Positions 1 through 40,600 of a DNA stretch of 64,000 bases are shown here, in pieces; position 1 is the first letter of the stretch; each line of letters starts with the position of its first letter. Position numbers and translations under genes: made by a program. The notes under the pieces were generated by a model. That model was not told where the DNA came from, did no database searches, and saw only the letters and a list, made by a program, of their open reading frames with translations. Location: positions 343,406 to 407,405 of the forward strand of contig RQTK01000432.1 of the NCBI GenBank assembly GCA_003991915.1. Direction: 5' to 3'. The DNA comes from Elysia chlorotica. Lineage: Eukaryota; Mollusca; Gastropoda; Plakobranchidae.

Positions 1-1299
1 ATAAATGACACTTGATTTCACTGTAAGACTAGAGAAGATTCAATTTGATATGACTAGAAAAAAGATTTGATAACATTAACATGAAATAAGCAGATCATCT
101 AGATCTATAGAGGAACAAAAAAAATTCAAGTTTAAACAGATAAATTGAAATTATGGTTTGAGTGAATAGTCCATTCATATGATGATAATTTGTTTCTAAT
201 ATATTGTGTGTCTTGATCTTGTACGTTTTGTTAGACCCAAGTTATACAAAATTGGAAAAAAGAAGGAAGTACATTTTATACAATGATTCCTAGAAACAAT
301 GGCCAGGGGGGGGAGTATGGATTAAATCAAATTTTGTGTAAACATGTTAGGCTGCTTTTTAAATTTATCTATGTTACACAGATCTGTGTAGAAAATAAAT
401 CAAATGAACAGATATTTCGCAAAATGCAGGCAGTTCGCTTGTTAATTAAAAACGCATCCATAGAGCTGACAGTGGCACGCAAGAAAGATGTAATTTATAA
501 TGTCATTATTTCTAAGGATTAATGTCCAACATGTTTTCATGTAATGTATCAGTTAAATAGATCTTTCAATCTCTAATTTAATAGTCATGCTGTCCCTGTT
601 CATAACATTCAGTTGAGAGGAAACTCTTGAACCAAGAAAATATTGTAGTGAAAGAACTTTTAGTAAGGCATACTATTTCTTCTGCACGCTTGATTATTGC
701 AATGTAATGTTTTCAATGGATGAAAGTTAAGCCATATTTTCTGAAATTGATGTTCATTTTGAATTTTTTTTAAATTAAGTTATGGTTTGGATTTTTTTTT
801 TTTCAAATTTTGTATGAACAATTTTGTTTGCTGGTCATAATAATACCGTGTCAGGTTTTAATAATGATAATAGTTAATTATTCAAGTGTTCATTTCTCGT
901 TCAAAACTGCAGTGCGCTTCAGTAGTCACAAATTGTGAAGTTCTCTTTTTCAGAATCCTTTCGATGATAAATCTGAAAAATATTCCATACGTTGGTATTT
1001 GCATTTGGTCTGTTTAGGATTGCAGATTGGCTTGACATGCAATGCATCATTAGTTACAAAATTATACCTAAAGCTAGAAAATCTTTGCTTATCTATTCGC
1101 ACTCAGATGCAAACACAAATGGGGAATGATTTACCTTTTGTTTACAAGTATGTATAACCAATCATAATGAACCTCAAAAGCTGCAAAATAGATTTTATAA
1201 CATTTAATGATTTATGGTCATTGCAATCATATATGGATGTGTAACAATTTGTTTGTAATAACATTAGGTCAAGACATGGTACTGGATCATTGATTTAAT
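1..1299. other. Upstream/5' intron DNA before the GCC2 start codon
   Basis: AT-rich sequence with no convincing coding exon. A short open frame at 283-522 has no recognisable protein character. A possible splice acceptor (AG at 1266-1267) lies 33 bases before the GCC2 start codon, so the first visible coding exon may be preceded by a noncoding exon outside or early in the window. Confidence 0.5.
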
Positions 1300-28299
<27,000 letters not shown>

Positions 28300-29234
28300 C
28301 CCGAACTCAACAACAGTGATATCTGTATCTTAGGATTTTTTGCAATATTGATGAAATTGATGTGTTGATCTTTTTTTTCTAAGAGGGTATATGTGTTATT
28401 GTATCAGCAAACATTTAAGAGATTAATATATAAATAAATAGTATGAGCATAATTCATTATCAATAATTTCATCATCATGTATGCCATGTGCTATACATGC
28501 TATATTTAAACTTTTGTGGAGTGTTAAGTTTTATTGGGCTTACTCAGCAGCTGACAGATAGGAGACTTGCTTTCACCCTGAGTTGATGTTTGTTAGTATA
28601 CTGGGCTATTCATATTTCTCTGTTTTACTTTTTTCTTTTTTGGGGAGTTTTAACTTACATTTGTCCCAACATATGGAGGTTAAATAAAAAAAAAAATGTT
28701 CTTGTTGTTAAACCAAAGCATCTGCCTTAAACTCAATTATTGACGTTATTAATTTTTAAGTACAGCCTTTTAAAACCACAAACATTGAAATTTTTATAAT
28801 TGAAAATGTTATGACAAAAGAAGTATAGTGTTTTTATTTTTTTATTTCTTTCTTTGTCAGTAATACAAGGTGTCAGAGCTCTGGAATATGTCAATTATTT
28901 ATGGCTTATGTGGAATATGGGCTAAGAGAAGTTATTTGAATGTCCTAAATAAGAGAGGCTTATTCAATTCTTTATCCAATAAAAAGATAGTTGACTTGGA
29001 CAGAACCAAGTGTATTTAGCAAATGGAATCTTTTCTTTTTCTGTTCCACAAATTATTGATATAGTCGATCAATGCAGATTTTCAGGAGAAAAGAGAGACC
29101 TTCAAAAACAAGCATTTTAATTTTGAATTGAATTTTCGCAAACGCTTTTACATCCTGCATTCATTGGTTTGATTCTTTAAATAGTGTTTGTTTGATTATC
29201 AACTAGTCTTAGGTTGGTGTTTTCTTTCTAGTTT

Positions 29235-29272
<38 letters not shown>

Positions 29273-32200
29273 ATGTATATAAGTAAAGATCATCTGACAT
29301 TTATATAATATTATGTATTATCATCTTTGTGTTTTGTGTATCACCTGCCAGTTTGTGTGTCCGAAAGTCGGGGAGCAGCGTCAACAACTGGTGCCTGTCC
29401 TCACCACAATGCTCAAGCTGAGCCCGGAGGAAAAGACCAACAGTATCAAAACTTATCTTTAGTAACATGTACTACATGATTTGGAATACAATAGTAAGAG
29501 CAGAAATGGCACTGTGTGCGAAAAGAGTTAACTTATGATTCTTAAGATGCATTGGGGGGGGGGGTAATAATTTGCACCTAGAAATATGTTTGATATAAGT
29601 ATGCCTTTTAAAACCACAGACATTGAAATTTTCATAATTGAAAATGTTATGACAAATTATTTGGACTTAAAAATATGTTTGATATAAATATCTTTTCAAT
29701 TTGGACGATTTCTAACCTAGTGATTTGCAATCTGAGTAGCTGAAACTGTTAGAGTTGACTGAATGGATATTCATTTGTGAACAGCGTGTGTGATATTTAA
29801 AACAATGAATCCATCACCCATCAAGTAACAGGCTTTGGTGCATTGCTGATCATGACCTATGAGACTTGCTGATCCATGGCTGCTTTCAATACCTCCGTCA
29901 CTTTCACAATGTATACATAAATAGAAAAATTAATTTTAGCAGTTAAATGGTGTTCGTTGTCTCCTTTATTTATTGCTTCTTACTTAGTTTAGTTAAGACC
30001 TGAAGAGGATGATCTGGTGTAGTTAATTATTATAAGATTTTTTACATGGTTTTATTGATAAGGTTCATAGAGGATTCTAAAAACATAAGTGTTTACATGT
30101 TTCATTGTTTAAACTTACAAAGCTATCATGAATAATTTGTTTCTGTTTCATTTCTTGGATAGTAGTAATTATTGGTCCATAGTTTATTTAATACTGAGAT
30201 GTATTTCATCTTCCTGTGATATCAATCAACTGTTCATCTTCAAAAGCTTATATTTCTATCCTTCACTAAAATGTTATAACTTATATCATTTGGTGACAGA
30301 TATATTACGACTATGAATTTTTTTTTTCTTAGGCAATTCAGGAGAGATTTATTTTTCCTTTTGTACGAGTATTGCGAAAGTGGGATTTTTTTCATAAAGC
30401 TTGGTTGAATTGACAGACCCCTTTGTCCTGGCCAGGGTTGCAATATTTGAATTATGCAAGACAATAGTCAATATAATCTCCTTTTCTGTTATTTTATTCT
30501 TGGCTTCCCATTTCATCAATTCTTTTTTATTTTAAAATTTTTAAACGAAACTTCAAAATTATATAAATAAGTATATGTATACTATAAAGAAATAGATAAA
30601 ATTTTGGTTTAAAACTATTGTGATTGAGCCTAGAGTCAAGGAATATTTAAGTGATATGAACAGTTTAGTTGTTATGAATGTTTTTTAACATGACAAATAG
30701 ATGACATTACTCTAAAAAAATTATTCTAATGATTTCTTTTAACAGCCGTGCAATTATTCTTTCATTTTGAATGTATAGCATATTATGTGAAAGATTGTTT
30801 GTCTGCACTTAAACATTATCAGTTAAATGTTATTGTTTATAGAAGTTGGGTTTCTTGTGTTGTAATTCATGTATTGTTTTTACCTTTATTTATATCACTT
30901 TCAGTATACATTGTGCCATTTGTGATTTAAGTTATCAGTGATATCTTGTCAGGATTCTGAAACCAGTTCTGTTTGCTTCAAAGACCAGATCATAATGGAA
31001 TTATGCTAGGCTTGCCGTCTTCAATCTCAAATCAAATCTCATCAAGAAGCTGTGTATTGTTTTATTATTACTGGAGTTTTTTTTTACTTCTATCAAGCAG
31101 ACAGCAGTGATTAGCTTGTAACTGAACATATCATTAGTGATTACTAATCACAAACAGGATGCAGTTTAAGGTGGTCACTTTTCCCTATTATTATTTTGAA
31201 GCTACCAAGCAAGTCTATAATCCATGTAAAACTGGAGATATATTTGTCCACATTCCTAATCCTATTGACCAGGTGACTTCTAATCTATACATTAATGACT
31301 GATGTGTATATCAATGTTTTGTAATGGGAAAACTGTTTGGATATTTTGTTTTAGTAGTATGGTTACAATAAATTCAAATTGCTTTTCTTATGGTAACATA
31401 TTAAAGATTTTATCAGATGTTTTTGAGACTTTTATTATAAACATGCTTTGTTTGTGTTAGTAAGTTTTTCACAGTTAAAATTTATTATTCACATTATTCA
31501 TGTTGCCATTGAGTGCCCAGGATGCATAGTAAACTTTTATACCTGTGATTTGTTTTACACATCCTGTGCAGTGCATTGTTTGTGTACACTACATGTATTA
31601 AATTCTTATTTATTATTGATTTAAGTGGGTCCAATTTCAAATAAATTCACCTTAAAACATGATCAAACGTTTATTGTTGTTTTACTCAAGTATTTCCTAT
31701 ATATTTTACCTTTACAAAGGACCACTTACAGTATTCAGCAGGATTGACTGAAATATAGTGAGGAATAGCATTCACAGGACTTGCTTAAATGTATACATGC
31801 ATGAAATGTATAAATTATTGGTTACTGATCGAAGAACCAATGATAGTACTTTTTGCATAATTCTATGGCCAATATATTCCTGATTACCCACTTCAGATGA
31901 GTTTGTTTTACAGCACATCAACACAGTGACGGCTATATTGAAAGGAAGGCAACAAGTGCAGATCCTAATGGGACTAGTAATGCATGCCTTTTGAGGGGTA
32001 GACATCAAAGCGGCCGTTAAAATAATAATCTTACACCTATTTTTGGATATTCACCCCCCCCCCCCTCCCACTTCATTACTCCCCCATCTCTTAACACTAT
32101 TCTTACATGACATTTACAGACTCAGAGCGTAATTTTTGTTCAGCCTACTCAGCCTACACTGCAATAATGAGAAATGATCTAATCGAACTGTTTCTACTTT

Positions 32201-32558
32201 TTCAATAGTATAATTCACTTGGACTCTAAATTCAAATATTTGTCTACTTCGGTGACTTTGCCTGCTATTTTTGGAAGCCTCGACCACGATACATGAAAGA
32301 GACACGACAGACCTTAATATGTCGAAATGTTAGTACACATACATTGTACAACGGATAGGCACCGCACCGTAAACTATATCAAATTAGGGCCCCTACATAG
32401 ATCCACCGAACATATTTCGGCGTGAAGGTGACATGATTCTTCTGTCGCCGCATATACCGATGGCTGTTCACAGAGCAGCACATTTTCTGTGGTGTTTGAT
32501 CGACAAAAACGGAAAAATCACTGATTCTGCACAAACACATGCACACATTCATACACAC
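28300..32558. other. GCC2 3' UTR and intergenic DNA
   Basis: AT-rich, no convincing coding exon. Candidate AATAAA polyadenylation signals occur at about 28433 and 28683, and more further on. A 50-bp stretch near 28765-28817 is repeated at 29603-29655. A pseudo-GRIP exon and a long C run are listed separately. Confidence 0.5.
29237..29439 (+). pseudogene. Orphan copy of GCC2 GRIP exon 27
   Basis: Positions 29273-29439 repeat 26610-26775, including the intron lead-in, acceptor and the first 88 exon bases (FVCPKVGEQRQQLVPVLTTM), with no coding change seen. It breaks off after GAAAAGACCA and lacks a donor. It lies 1 kb beyond the GCC2 stop. It is preceded by about 36 C residues, an expanded form of the CCCCCC that precedes the parent. 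Confidence 0.85.
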
Positions 32559-32570
32559 TAGCAAGGAGAC

Positions 32571-32828
32571 GGGTTGGGTTGGGTTGGGTTGGTTTAACGT
32601 CTAACAGAAGCACAATATTGGCTATATTGTGGACAGGCCCCAAGACGGACGTCTGACAATTTTATGTGCTGCCACACACGAGACAGGGCAAGAATACCAT
32701 GACTCCTGTCCCAGCCGGTCACATTATACTGACACTGACCCAACCCGTAGGGAACGAAACAGTCAAGATTCGAACTCGGGACCTTTTGCGTCAGAAGCCG
32801 ATGTTCTACCCTTGGACCACCGCGCCCC
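32571..32828 (-). repeat. SINE-A, full length with 12-bp target-site duplication
   Basis: A well-preserved copy. On the minus strand: head GGGGCGCGGTGG with A-box-like TGGTCCAAGGGT, B-box-like GAGTTCGAATC, body, ATATAGCC core, and a tail of (AACCC)n. The direct repeat TAGCAAGGAGAC lies at 32559-32570 and 32831-32842. Confidence 0.9.
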
Positions 32829-32842
32829 CTTAGCAAGGAGAC

Positions 32843-33914
32843 AGGGTACCCCTCAATTTCACACATGCCCACCAAGAAAAGAAAAAAAAATGCATGCTTG
32901 ATAAACCTCTTGAATTTATATCGCTGACTTAAAAAATCAAATCAAATTTTTCTTCGATGTTTTTTCGATGATAAAATGATTATTGAATAATTGAACACTG
33001 AGTGCAGAGGCGAACTCAGTGGGAGGAAATGAATATTTTATTGCATTAAAAAAATGTTTATATATGCTCTCGCTTGCGGTTATTTAGTTTAAATAACCAA
33101 AATGTAGTATAGTTTGCAGCATGTAAACCGTATTGTGAATGATCCATGATTTGGTTGGTATATAAAGGTCTCAATATAGTTCAAGATCGTCTGGCAAGGT
33201 TAACAAGGGTTACTTGTCGGGAACTGGCTCCAGTCCTAATCGGTGTTAAGGCCCGTAAAACGGCCAAGGTCCACGTGCTATGATGGTAAGCGCCTCATCA
33301 TCATTTATTCCTTGGGTATGGCGTGGTTCCTCCCATAATACATCGGCATGGTGATTGGTAGTTGGCAGGGAGTTTTGTCGGAAGTTGTGTGATAACCACA
33401 AAGTCCTCAGAGGTACAGGCGATCCTGATAGTGCCTATACATATTATATATACATATGTATAAATGGCGAGGTTCATGGGCGGTAAGTTGCACCCCCTGT
33501 TTTTTTTTTAGATTCTCTCCCTTTATACGGAGTCATTTCCATAACAATTTTACATAACACTTCTATAGACAACAAGATTTTCCTTTTTATATATCCCCCA
33601 CTCTAACTTAGGCTCATGTCCCCTGACTATTGAGGACTCATTTGCACTGCTCACGGTTTCTCGTCAATGTGGCTATCCTGAGAGTGCCTATATGGCGGAG
33701 GGTCAGAGCTGTACCCCTTCACCCCCTGTTTTTTTTTTAATTATCTCAATTTTTACTGACTTATTTCCCTTTGAATAATATATAAGGGGCATAAACATTT
33801 TTTATTATAAATGTGCAGACTTTTACTTTTCATATATTATTTCGCTTGACTCGAGACGCTGCTTGTGTCCATTGACCAAAAAGTATTCATTTGCTGTTGT
33901 ACTTAAGATTGAAA

Positions 33915-34000
<86 letters not shown>

Positions 34001-34190
34001 CCACTTGCAGTATGGATCTAAATCGCCAGCGCTTGAACCAAGTACCTCTAGTCTCTCTTTCTCTCTTTTCTCTTAACATCTCCCTCTCTTTCAATCCATT
34101 TCTCTCTAAGTGTATGATTTACTGCTCACACAAATTTAATCTTAGCTCTTACGCCTAACTTTTTTCATTCGTTTGTTTGTGATTCTTATG
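32843..34190. other. Intergenic, no gene seen
   Basis: No exon or known repeat recognised apart from a long CT microsatellite at about 33920-33993. Two poly-T-preceded GCACCCCCTGTTTTTT-like stretches (near 33490 and 33720) hint at an unknown dispersed repeat. Confidence 0.4.
33920..33994. repeat. (CT)n microsatellite
   Basis: About 75 bases of uninterrupted CT dinucleotide. Open frames across it are artefacts of the repeat. Confidence 0.95.
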
Positions 34191-34203
34191 TCTGTAGAGT
34201 GCA

Positions 34204-34456
34204 GTTGAGTTGAGTTGAGTTGCTTTAACGTCCAACAGAACTATGTAGATCATATTTGGACGGGCCCCAAGACTTTCGTCTGACAATTTTATGTGCTGCC
34301 ACACACGAGACAGGGCGGGGATACCATGACTCCTATCTCAGCCGGCCACATCAAACTGACACCGACCCAACCAGCAGGGAGCGCAATCGCCAGGATTCGA
34401 GAACCCGGACATTTTGCGTCGGAAGCCAATGTTCTACCCCAGGGCCACCGCGCCCG
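34204..34456 (-). repeat. SINE-A, full length with imperfect target-site duplication
   Basis: Same order of blocks as at 32571, with tail (AACTC)n on the left and head on the right. Flanks TCTGTAGAGTGCA (34191-34203) and TCTATAGAGTGTA (34457-34469) look like an aged 13-bp duplication. Confidence 0.88.
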
Positions 34457-34469
34457 TCTATAGAGTGTA

Positions 34470-35362
34470 GAGTGTGCCTGATGGGACAATGGACGATATT
34501 TCCAACAAAAAGCAAAAGAGAGCAACCTTTCATTGCAGACAATGCGTAGAACCTTAACATTAGATTTTAACAGAGTTGTATCGATCTTAATAACAATAGT
34601 AGATCTCAAGATCTCTCTCTCTCTCAATATATATATATATATATATAGTACGTTCAGTACTGAACGTGAAATAAATCCCTAAATATTTTTTTTTCAATAC
34701 CAATTTAACACTTAACACACAGTAAGAAATGGGTTTGTGTGTCCCAATCTGTTCCCACCTAGTTCAGAGGAAAACTTTTATCTTCACAAACAATCATGAT
34801 TAATAAGCAAATAAAAGAATGGTACATAAGAAATAACAATAATTTTCTACTTTTAGAAAGGTCAAAAGTCCTGGACATCGATTTTTTTTTTTTAGTCACA
34901 AAAATCGTCTGAGAGCCAAATTTACCTTTGCCGCAAGAAAAAGGAAGATTTTCTTCTTCATTTTTTTGTGTGTAATGCATCATTACCGATAACCCATATA
35001 ACACAAAATAGGTTAACGATTAATACGCAGTTATTTCTCTTTTAAATCAAGGATGCCAACCAACCCCTCTTGCCAACCAGCCCCGCTCTCCCCATACGAT
35101 AACCCGCTATTCCATACTGGGAGAACATTATACATTAAATTTAAAATGCCAAAAATAAATTATTGTTTGTTTCCTTGATCTAAATGAAGAGAAGAAATAT
35201 CTGGAAACTCAGTAACATGGCAGGAACTAATATTAGGGGACAAAGGGGAGCAAATAAAAGAAAAACGTGTGTGCGTGTAAAAGGTTCAGAAAGACGCCTT
35301 CTTGCCATAACAGAATTTTGTTTGTAAGTCGCGCGCACCACACGTTACAGGTTTTGTTGTTT

Positions 35363-35393
<31 letters not shown>

Positions 35394-35769
35394 ATTATGT
35401 ATGCCTATCTATCAGCCAATTTATCCAACGATTTTTTAAGTCGTCACAATTAAATGATTTCCTGCATTTTTTGCTACTTGCTAGACCCGCATCCCCTATT
35501 AAAAAAAAAAAACATGCCTGTGAATGCCCTACCTTTAATTACGTGACAAGCTAAATAGACGAACTGGCACCGTCGCTCTATAGCCTATGTGTGCGGCAGC
35601 ATATACAATCGTAAAATAGCTGCCAGGTTTATATCTTAGGATCCTTTCAATTGTTGCTGTATATGAACAATGAACACTTAATAATTACCAAAACAACGTG
35701 ATTCATCAAGGATTGTCTAAACCTAGACGAAACGCTAGAAGGTATACCATATAGTCAGCCAGTCAGGCT
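34470..35769. other. Intergenic, no gene seen
   Basis: AT-rich; contains a (TA)n run near 34627-34648 and a (GTT)n run near 35352-35391. No exon or known mobile element recognised. Confidence 0.4.
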
Positions 35770-36190
35770 TCCTTCTCTTCCCAGGGGTTGGATGCCATGG
35801 TCTTCTATCTTACTTGTTCAACACCAAGCGCAATCTCGCAGCACTCGTTGATTTTCGTTCTAGTCGAGTCCTCCAAGTTCTTGAACCAGCTTATCAGCCT
35901 CCTTCCTCTACCTCTCGTGCCTTCCACCATACCCTCTACGAGCTTCTTCTGCAATGAACTGTACCTTCTTGCAATGTTCGTAATATTTAATTTTTCTATC
36001 TTTCACTGTTTTGAGGATCAGTTTTTGCTTGATATTTACCATCTCTAGTATCTCAAGGTTTGTTTTCTTTTCTTTCTAATTTAAGAGGCTTTTGTTATTC
36101 TTCTATAAATCCGCATCTCTAAAGCATCTATTCTTTTTTCAGTATCCGCAGTCAGAGTCCAAGTTTCACACCCATACATAAAAGTCGACC
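35770..36190 (-). mobile_element. LINE reverse transcriptase C-terminal fragment
   Basis: On the minus strand the frame WSTFMYGCETWTLTADTEKR then RIDALEMRIYRRITKAS is typical of the region after the RT domain of non-LTR elements. After stops and a frameshift, GTRGRGRQLTSWF-like and TRTKINECCEIALG segments follow. It is broken and 5' truncated. Confidence 0.75.
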
Positions 36191-36862
36191 AAACATAACT
36201 TTAATTAATTTTAGCTTAGTCTTAGTCTTTTTTTTAGTCATACATTTGAACTAGTAAGGATCTGTTTAGTTTTGAAAAAATTGTTTTGATGTTATTTGGA
36301 CTATTATTCATACCAAGGATAAATCTACTTGGTATCTCCAAAGCTACTTCAGTCAGTCAGTTAGTTCATTCGACTTTAAATCAAGAGCCGTTTAATCGAA
36401 TGAAAATTAAACCCTTGTTAGGTCAGTGCCCCGCTACCACTGATAAAAAAAAGAAAAAGAGAAGAAAACACTGCCATGGCGCCCAAACATGTCTCTGTGA
36501 GGCAGCACTTAAGTGCATGATTTAATAATCATAATGTAGATCTATTAACTAGACCTAATGAAATTATTAATTTTTTAAAATCACTCGGAGTAGGGAGCGG
36601 GGGGGGGGGTGACTAGATGCTCCCGGTTCATTTTCATGCGGTGGAGTGTTGAAACGTGACTAAACATGGAACTAGAGCAACCATTAATTTACGGAACCTT
36701 GTATGATGATATGTGTTAATGTTATCTTGTCAGTAGCAGCGACGCGAGATGTAAAACGTCAAAGAAAATTTAATGTTATCTGCGCAAAACTTCAAGAACT
36801 CCAAATTAATCTGGCCTACTTAGAAGCCTACGCATAATCGTAGAGCCGAGTTTGCGCACGTG

Positions 36863-36910
<48 letters not shown>

Positions 36911-36944
36911 CTTGGCCAATGCCAATCGTCAGACCACGACGAGC

Positions 36945-37222
36945 AACCAATCAGACGAAGGATTTACCGGCAATGCCGACTGCTGAGACTGATCTATCGA
37001 TCAGCTGTTATCAAACATCTGGGACTGTTTTCAGAATTTCAGGTGTTAAGGGCGTAATAGATCGATCTAGGAATTTGAATCTTGTATAGTAAGGTAAAAA
37101 ATCCCAAGGCATTCGTCAGGCTAATATTTTCACCCTGGAAACTCTGTTTTTGCCCTGGAAAACTTTTCCCCCCTTCGATCTTTTAGCTGTAAAGTGTACG
37201 CATGCTGTCAGGTCAAAGGTCA
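36945..37222 (+). promoter_or_regulatory. Candidate MSMO1 promoter: CCAAT box and DR1 site
   Basis: A CCAATCAG box lies at about 36947. A perfect direct repeat AGGTCAaAGGTCA (DR1, the form bound by HNF4, RXR and PPAR-type receptors) lies at 37210-37222, about 400 bases before the MSMO1 start codon. A (CT)n run at 36863-36902 precedes them. The transcription start is not defined by the sequence alone. Confidence 0.45.
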
Positions 37223-37625
37223 TGATTATAATAAGCCCAGATACCCAGAAGAATAGTCACTCAGTTACATCACAACTCACAGCACTCACTGCCGACTGAG
37301 TGTGAGAACCGATAACTGGATTGTATTGAACATTCCACCAGTTGTCATCATTGGTCTGGAATCAAACCATAGAGTAGATCTAGAGGGTCTAAGCTTATAT
37401 TAAAATCGGACCTTGATATATTAGGCTAGATCTTTAATCTACTGCATCAAACGAAAACCAAGAGCGAAACCCAGCTCTGGTAGATCTAGAGTCTAGATCT
37501 AGAATCTAGGCATACACAATTCTGACTGGTAACTGATATTCTTACAGATCATCTAATTTTAGATCTAGATCTAGAGGATTTAGAGTTTATTTGTTAAAGA
37601 CCCAGAAAATAGTTGTCAAATTGAA

Positions 37626-40600
37626 ATGATGGAAAATCTCACCACAAATGCATGGTCTTCTGAAAACTACATTGATCTACTGCCTCCTAACCCTATTCGA
37701 GAGCCCTTTGCAAACGCATGGATTTATATGAACAAGCATTACACCAAGTTCCAGATTGCAACCTTTGGATCTCTCATTGTTCATGAGGTAGACCTAACTG
37801 TTTGTTATCGTCCCCTAATTTTGTAAAAAGAATTAGATCTATAATATTATCATTCAAGAACATCTGAATCTGAAAAGTAGTTCCTAAATGCCCATCAGGG
37901 CCAACACAGGAACCCGGTGACACATTTAATTGATATCTGAAAAGTAGTCTAGACTAGCCCTTAGGACTCTTACAAGATGTAACTGAAGCCTGAACTGTAG
38001 AGTGGATTAATTCAATTCAACTTAGTCTGATCTAGGCCTAAGTTAAATAGATCTATTCCGCTTATGCTGTCATTTATCTACATCTATACAGAATCTAGTG
38101 TTTCTGATATTTTGATATGGTGGACACACTATATTAATGTAGGCCTGTATATAGTAGTGTTTGTGTTCAAGTAATGAGCAGAAAAGCAGTGTATGATGCT
38201 ATAAAGCCCCCAACCCAATCATACTGAGGATACAAAAAATTAAGTGGAGATCATATCGGTAATCTTTGGATTTGAGGCCCTGCACTTTACCCTTGGATCA
38301 CTGTCCCCTTCATAAAAAAACAAAAACAATCAAATTTCGTTCAAATTGTCATTTCAAACTCTTATTGGTAATTGGAAGATACGCTACGTTTTATAATTAT
38401 TGACAAATTTTATTTCTAGTGTGCACTTTCCCATCATTTATCATCAAGACAAATTATATTTTTTTTAATGTATTTTTGTTTTTTTCATCCACAGCTGGTG
38501 TATTTTGTTGCTTGTGTGCCAGGAATTTTGTTCCAGTTTGTACCTTTCATGCGGAGATTCAAGATTCAAAACGTGAGTGATTTGAAAATAAAATTTATTC
38601 GAACTTTAATTCTCATTGACATAATTATATCATTAATCAGGCTTCAGTAATAAATGGTTTCAAAGTTGAAAGTTGTTTAAACGACACATAGACATTATTT
38701 CTACTATCAATGTCAAGATTCAAAGTAAATGTATGAACATTAGTAATTTTAACTATTTGCGTAAAAGAATGATTTATTCTTGATTATTATGCCCTCGTTA
38801 TAGTCTTATACAGGAAAAAACAAATTGGAATGTATTCAAATGTTGACGGAAAATCCTTGATTGTCTAAATAACTTACTCTGACACTTTTCCTTTTTTCTT
38901 TTTTTTTTACTTTTTTCAGAATCGACCAGAAACTTTTGATGGACAATGGAAGTGTTTCAAGCTTTTATTATTTAATCATTTTGTCATTCAGGTACAGTTT
39001 AATACTCTTAATGTTAAACCTTTTCCCATCAGCTAGCACAGTATGTTGTGTGGGTTTATACGCTCTTGTGCTAGAACCTTTGTAATAATGTGAACCCCTT
39101 TCCGGTTAAAAATAATAAATATCAAAGCTTTTACGTTTTCAAATTTCTGAAAATTCCCCAAAATAGTGTGCACACAACGAATGGGCTTGAAATCATGCAA
39201 TGTGAAAAGTTTTATTTAACACTGGTTAAAAAATATAATTATCTGATCTAAAAAAATAACAATGGTTTTCACAAGTAATTTCCAAATTGCTTTATAAATG
39301 TTCGAAATATGTTCTTCGCTGTCACATGGAAAAACTTATGATACACGATTCTCAACAATTTAGAATTTTTTTTATAAATTTCTCCATGGCATCATTTTTT
39401 TGTTCCAAATCCAATGCCTTCAGAGCATGTCCTGTTGTTTTTCTTCATTTTCACGGTGACATATAGCGCCAATGTCTTTATTGTAAGTCTTTTAAGAATC
39501 TTAAAGTTCTCTTGTTTTCTTAAATTTCAAAATTGTTTTAATCCTGTTTTACAGTTTCCTCTGATATGTGGCACGTATGTCTTTACTGAGATGTTTGGTG
39601 TGCCGTACAGCTGGGAGGAAATGCCTGCATGGTGGGTTGTTTTATGAAATGAGTTTTCTCAATGCTCCATCAGTCCATATTTCTTAACAGGCAATTTTAT
39701 TTAAAGTTTTAAGTAGTATTGTTAAGCTGTAGAACTTCAAAAGTAGTGTTGTCTTGGGAAGATAAGGCCTACATAATAATCCATCTTTATAAAGGTGCCC
39801 TACTATTAGAACTAAAGCTTTTTTTACCTTACCTTATGTTTAATATCAAATTAGTTGTGTCTAACTCGGCAAAGGCAGTTTTGACTAAATCATAATTATA
39901 TCTTATTTTACTCTTTTACCATCACAGTTTGTTTTCTAGATTTTTAGGAAATGAAGCTTTATTGTACTTTTTAGATTTCATCCATCAAGTATCATCCTAT
40001 TAAGCCTCTCCACACTTTTCAATCCCTTGCTGCTTTCATTCAATGCATAAACTGTCAGTTTCTGTATGTTAAGCAATTCTATTAGTCGTCCCATTACATT
40101 TTATTGTTTTTCCCTGGCTGGATTTCTCTTAAGTCATTCCATTTGTCATATGATGTTCCAGTTTTTCTCTTTTCATCACAATATGTCACAAAAAGATTGC
40201 TTGTACCTGGTAGCTCAGCAGATATGCAGATAGTGTTGTGACTAAAAATCAAGAGGTTTGAGGTTAGAATCTCAGCTGATGACTCTCATCAGATTCTGCG
40301 GGAACCCTGACCAACATGAACGTAATACAAAATTTCATTGGTTTCTCAAAGGTACAATCTGGCGCTGCGTGTGTTCGGTTGTGCAGTAATTGAGGATACC
40401 TGGCATTACTTCCTGCACCAGGCGCTGCACGACAAGCGCATCTACAAGCACATCCACAAGGTTCACCATCACTTCCAGGTGAGGGAAAGTCTGCTTCAAG
40501 CTGGCTAAGCATATATTTACGCACTTTCTTTGGATACCTACAATATGTCATAGTCAAACAATGGGTATGGGTCATGATATGACAGTGTATGCTGCATGAA

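Noticed and set aside
283..522. 79-codon open frame before GCC2
   Set aside because: No family resemblance, no splice or promoter context, composition like intron DNA.
32629..32901. Frames with MDGPQDGRL or RHETGQ-type peptides, recurring near 34256 and 47069
   Set aside because: They recur because SINE-A recurs; the SINE is not protein-coding.
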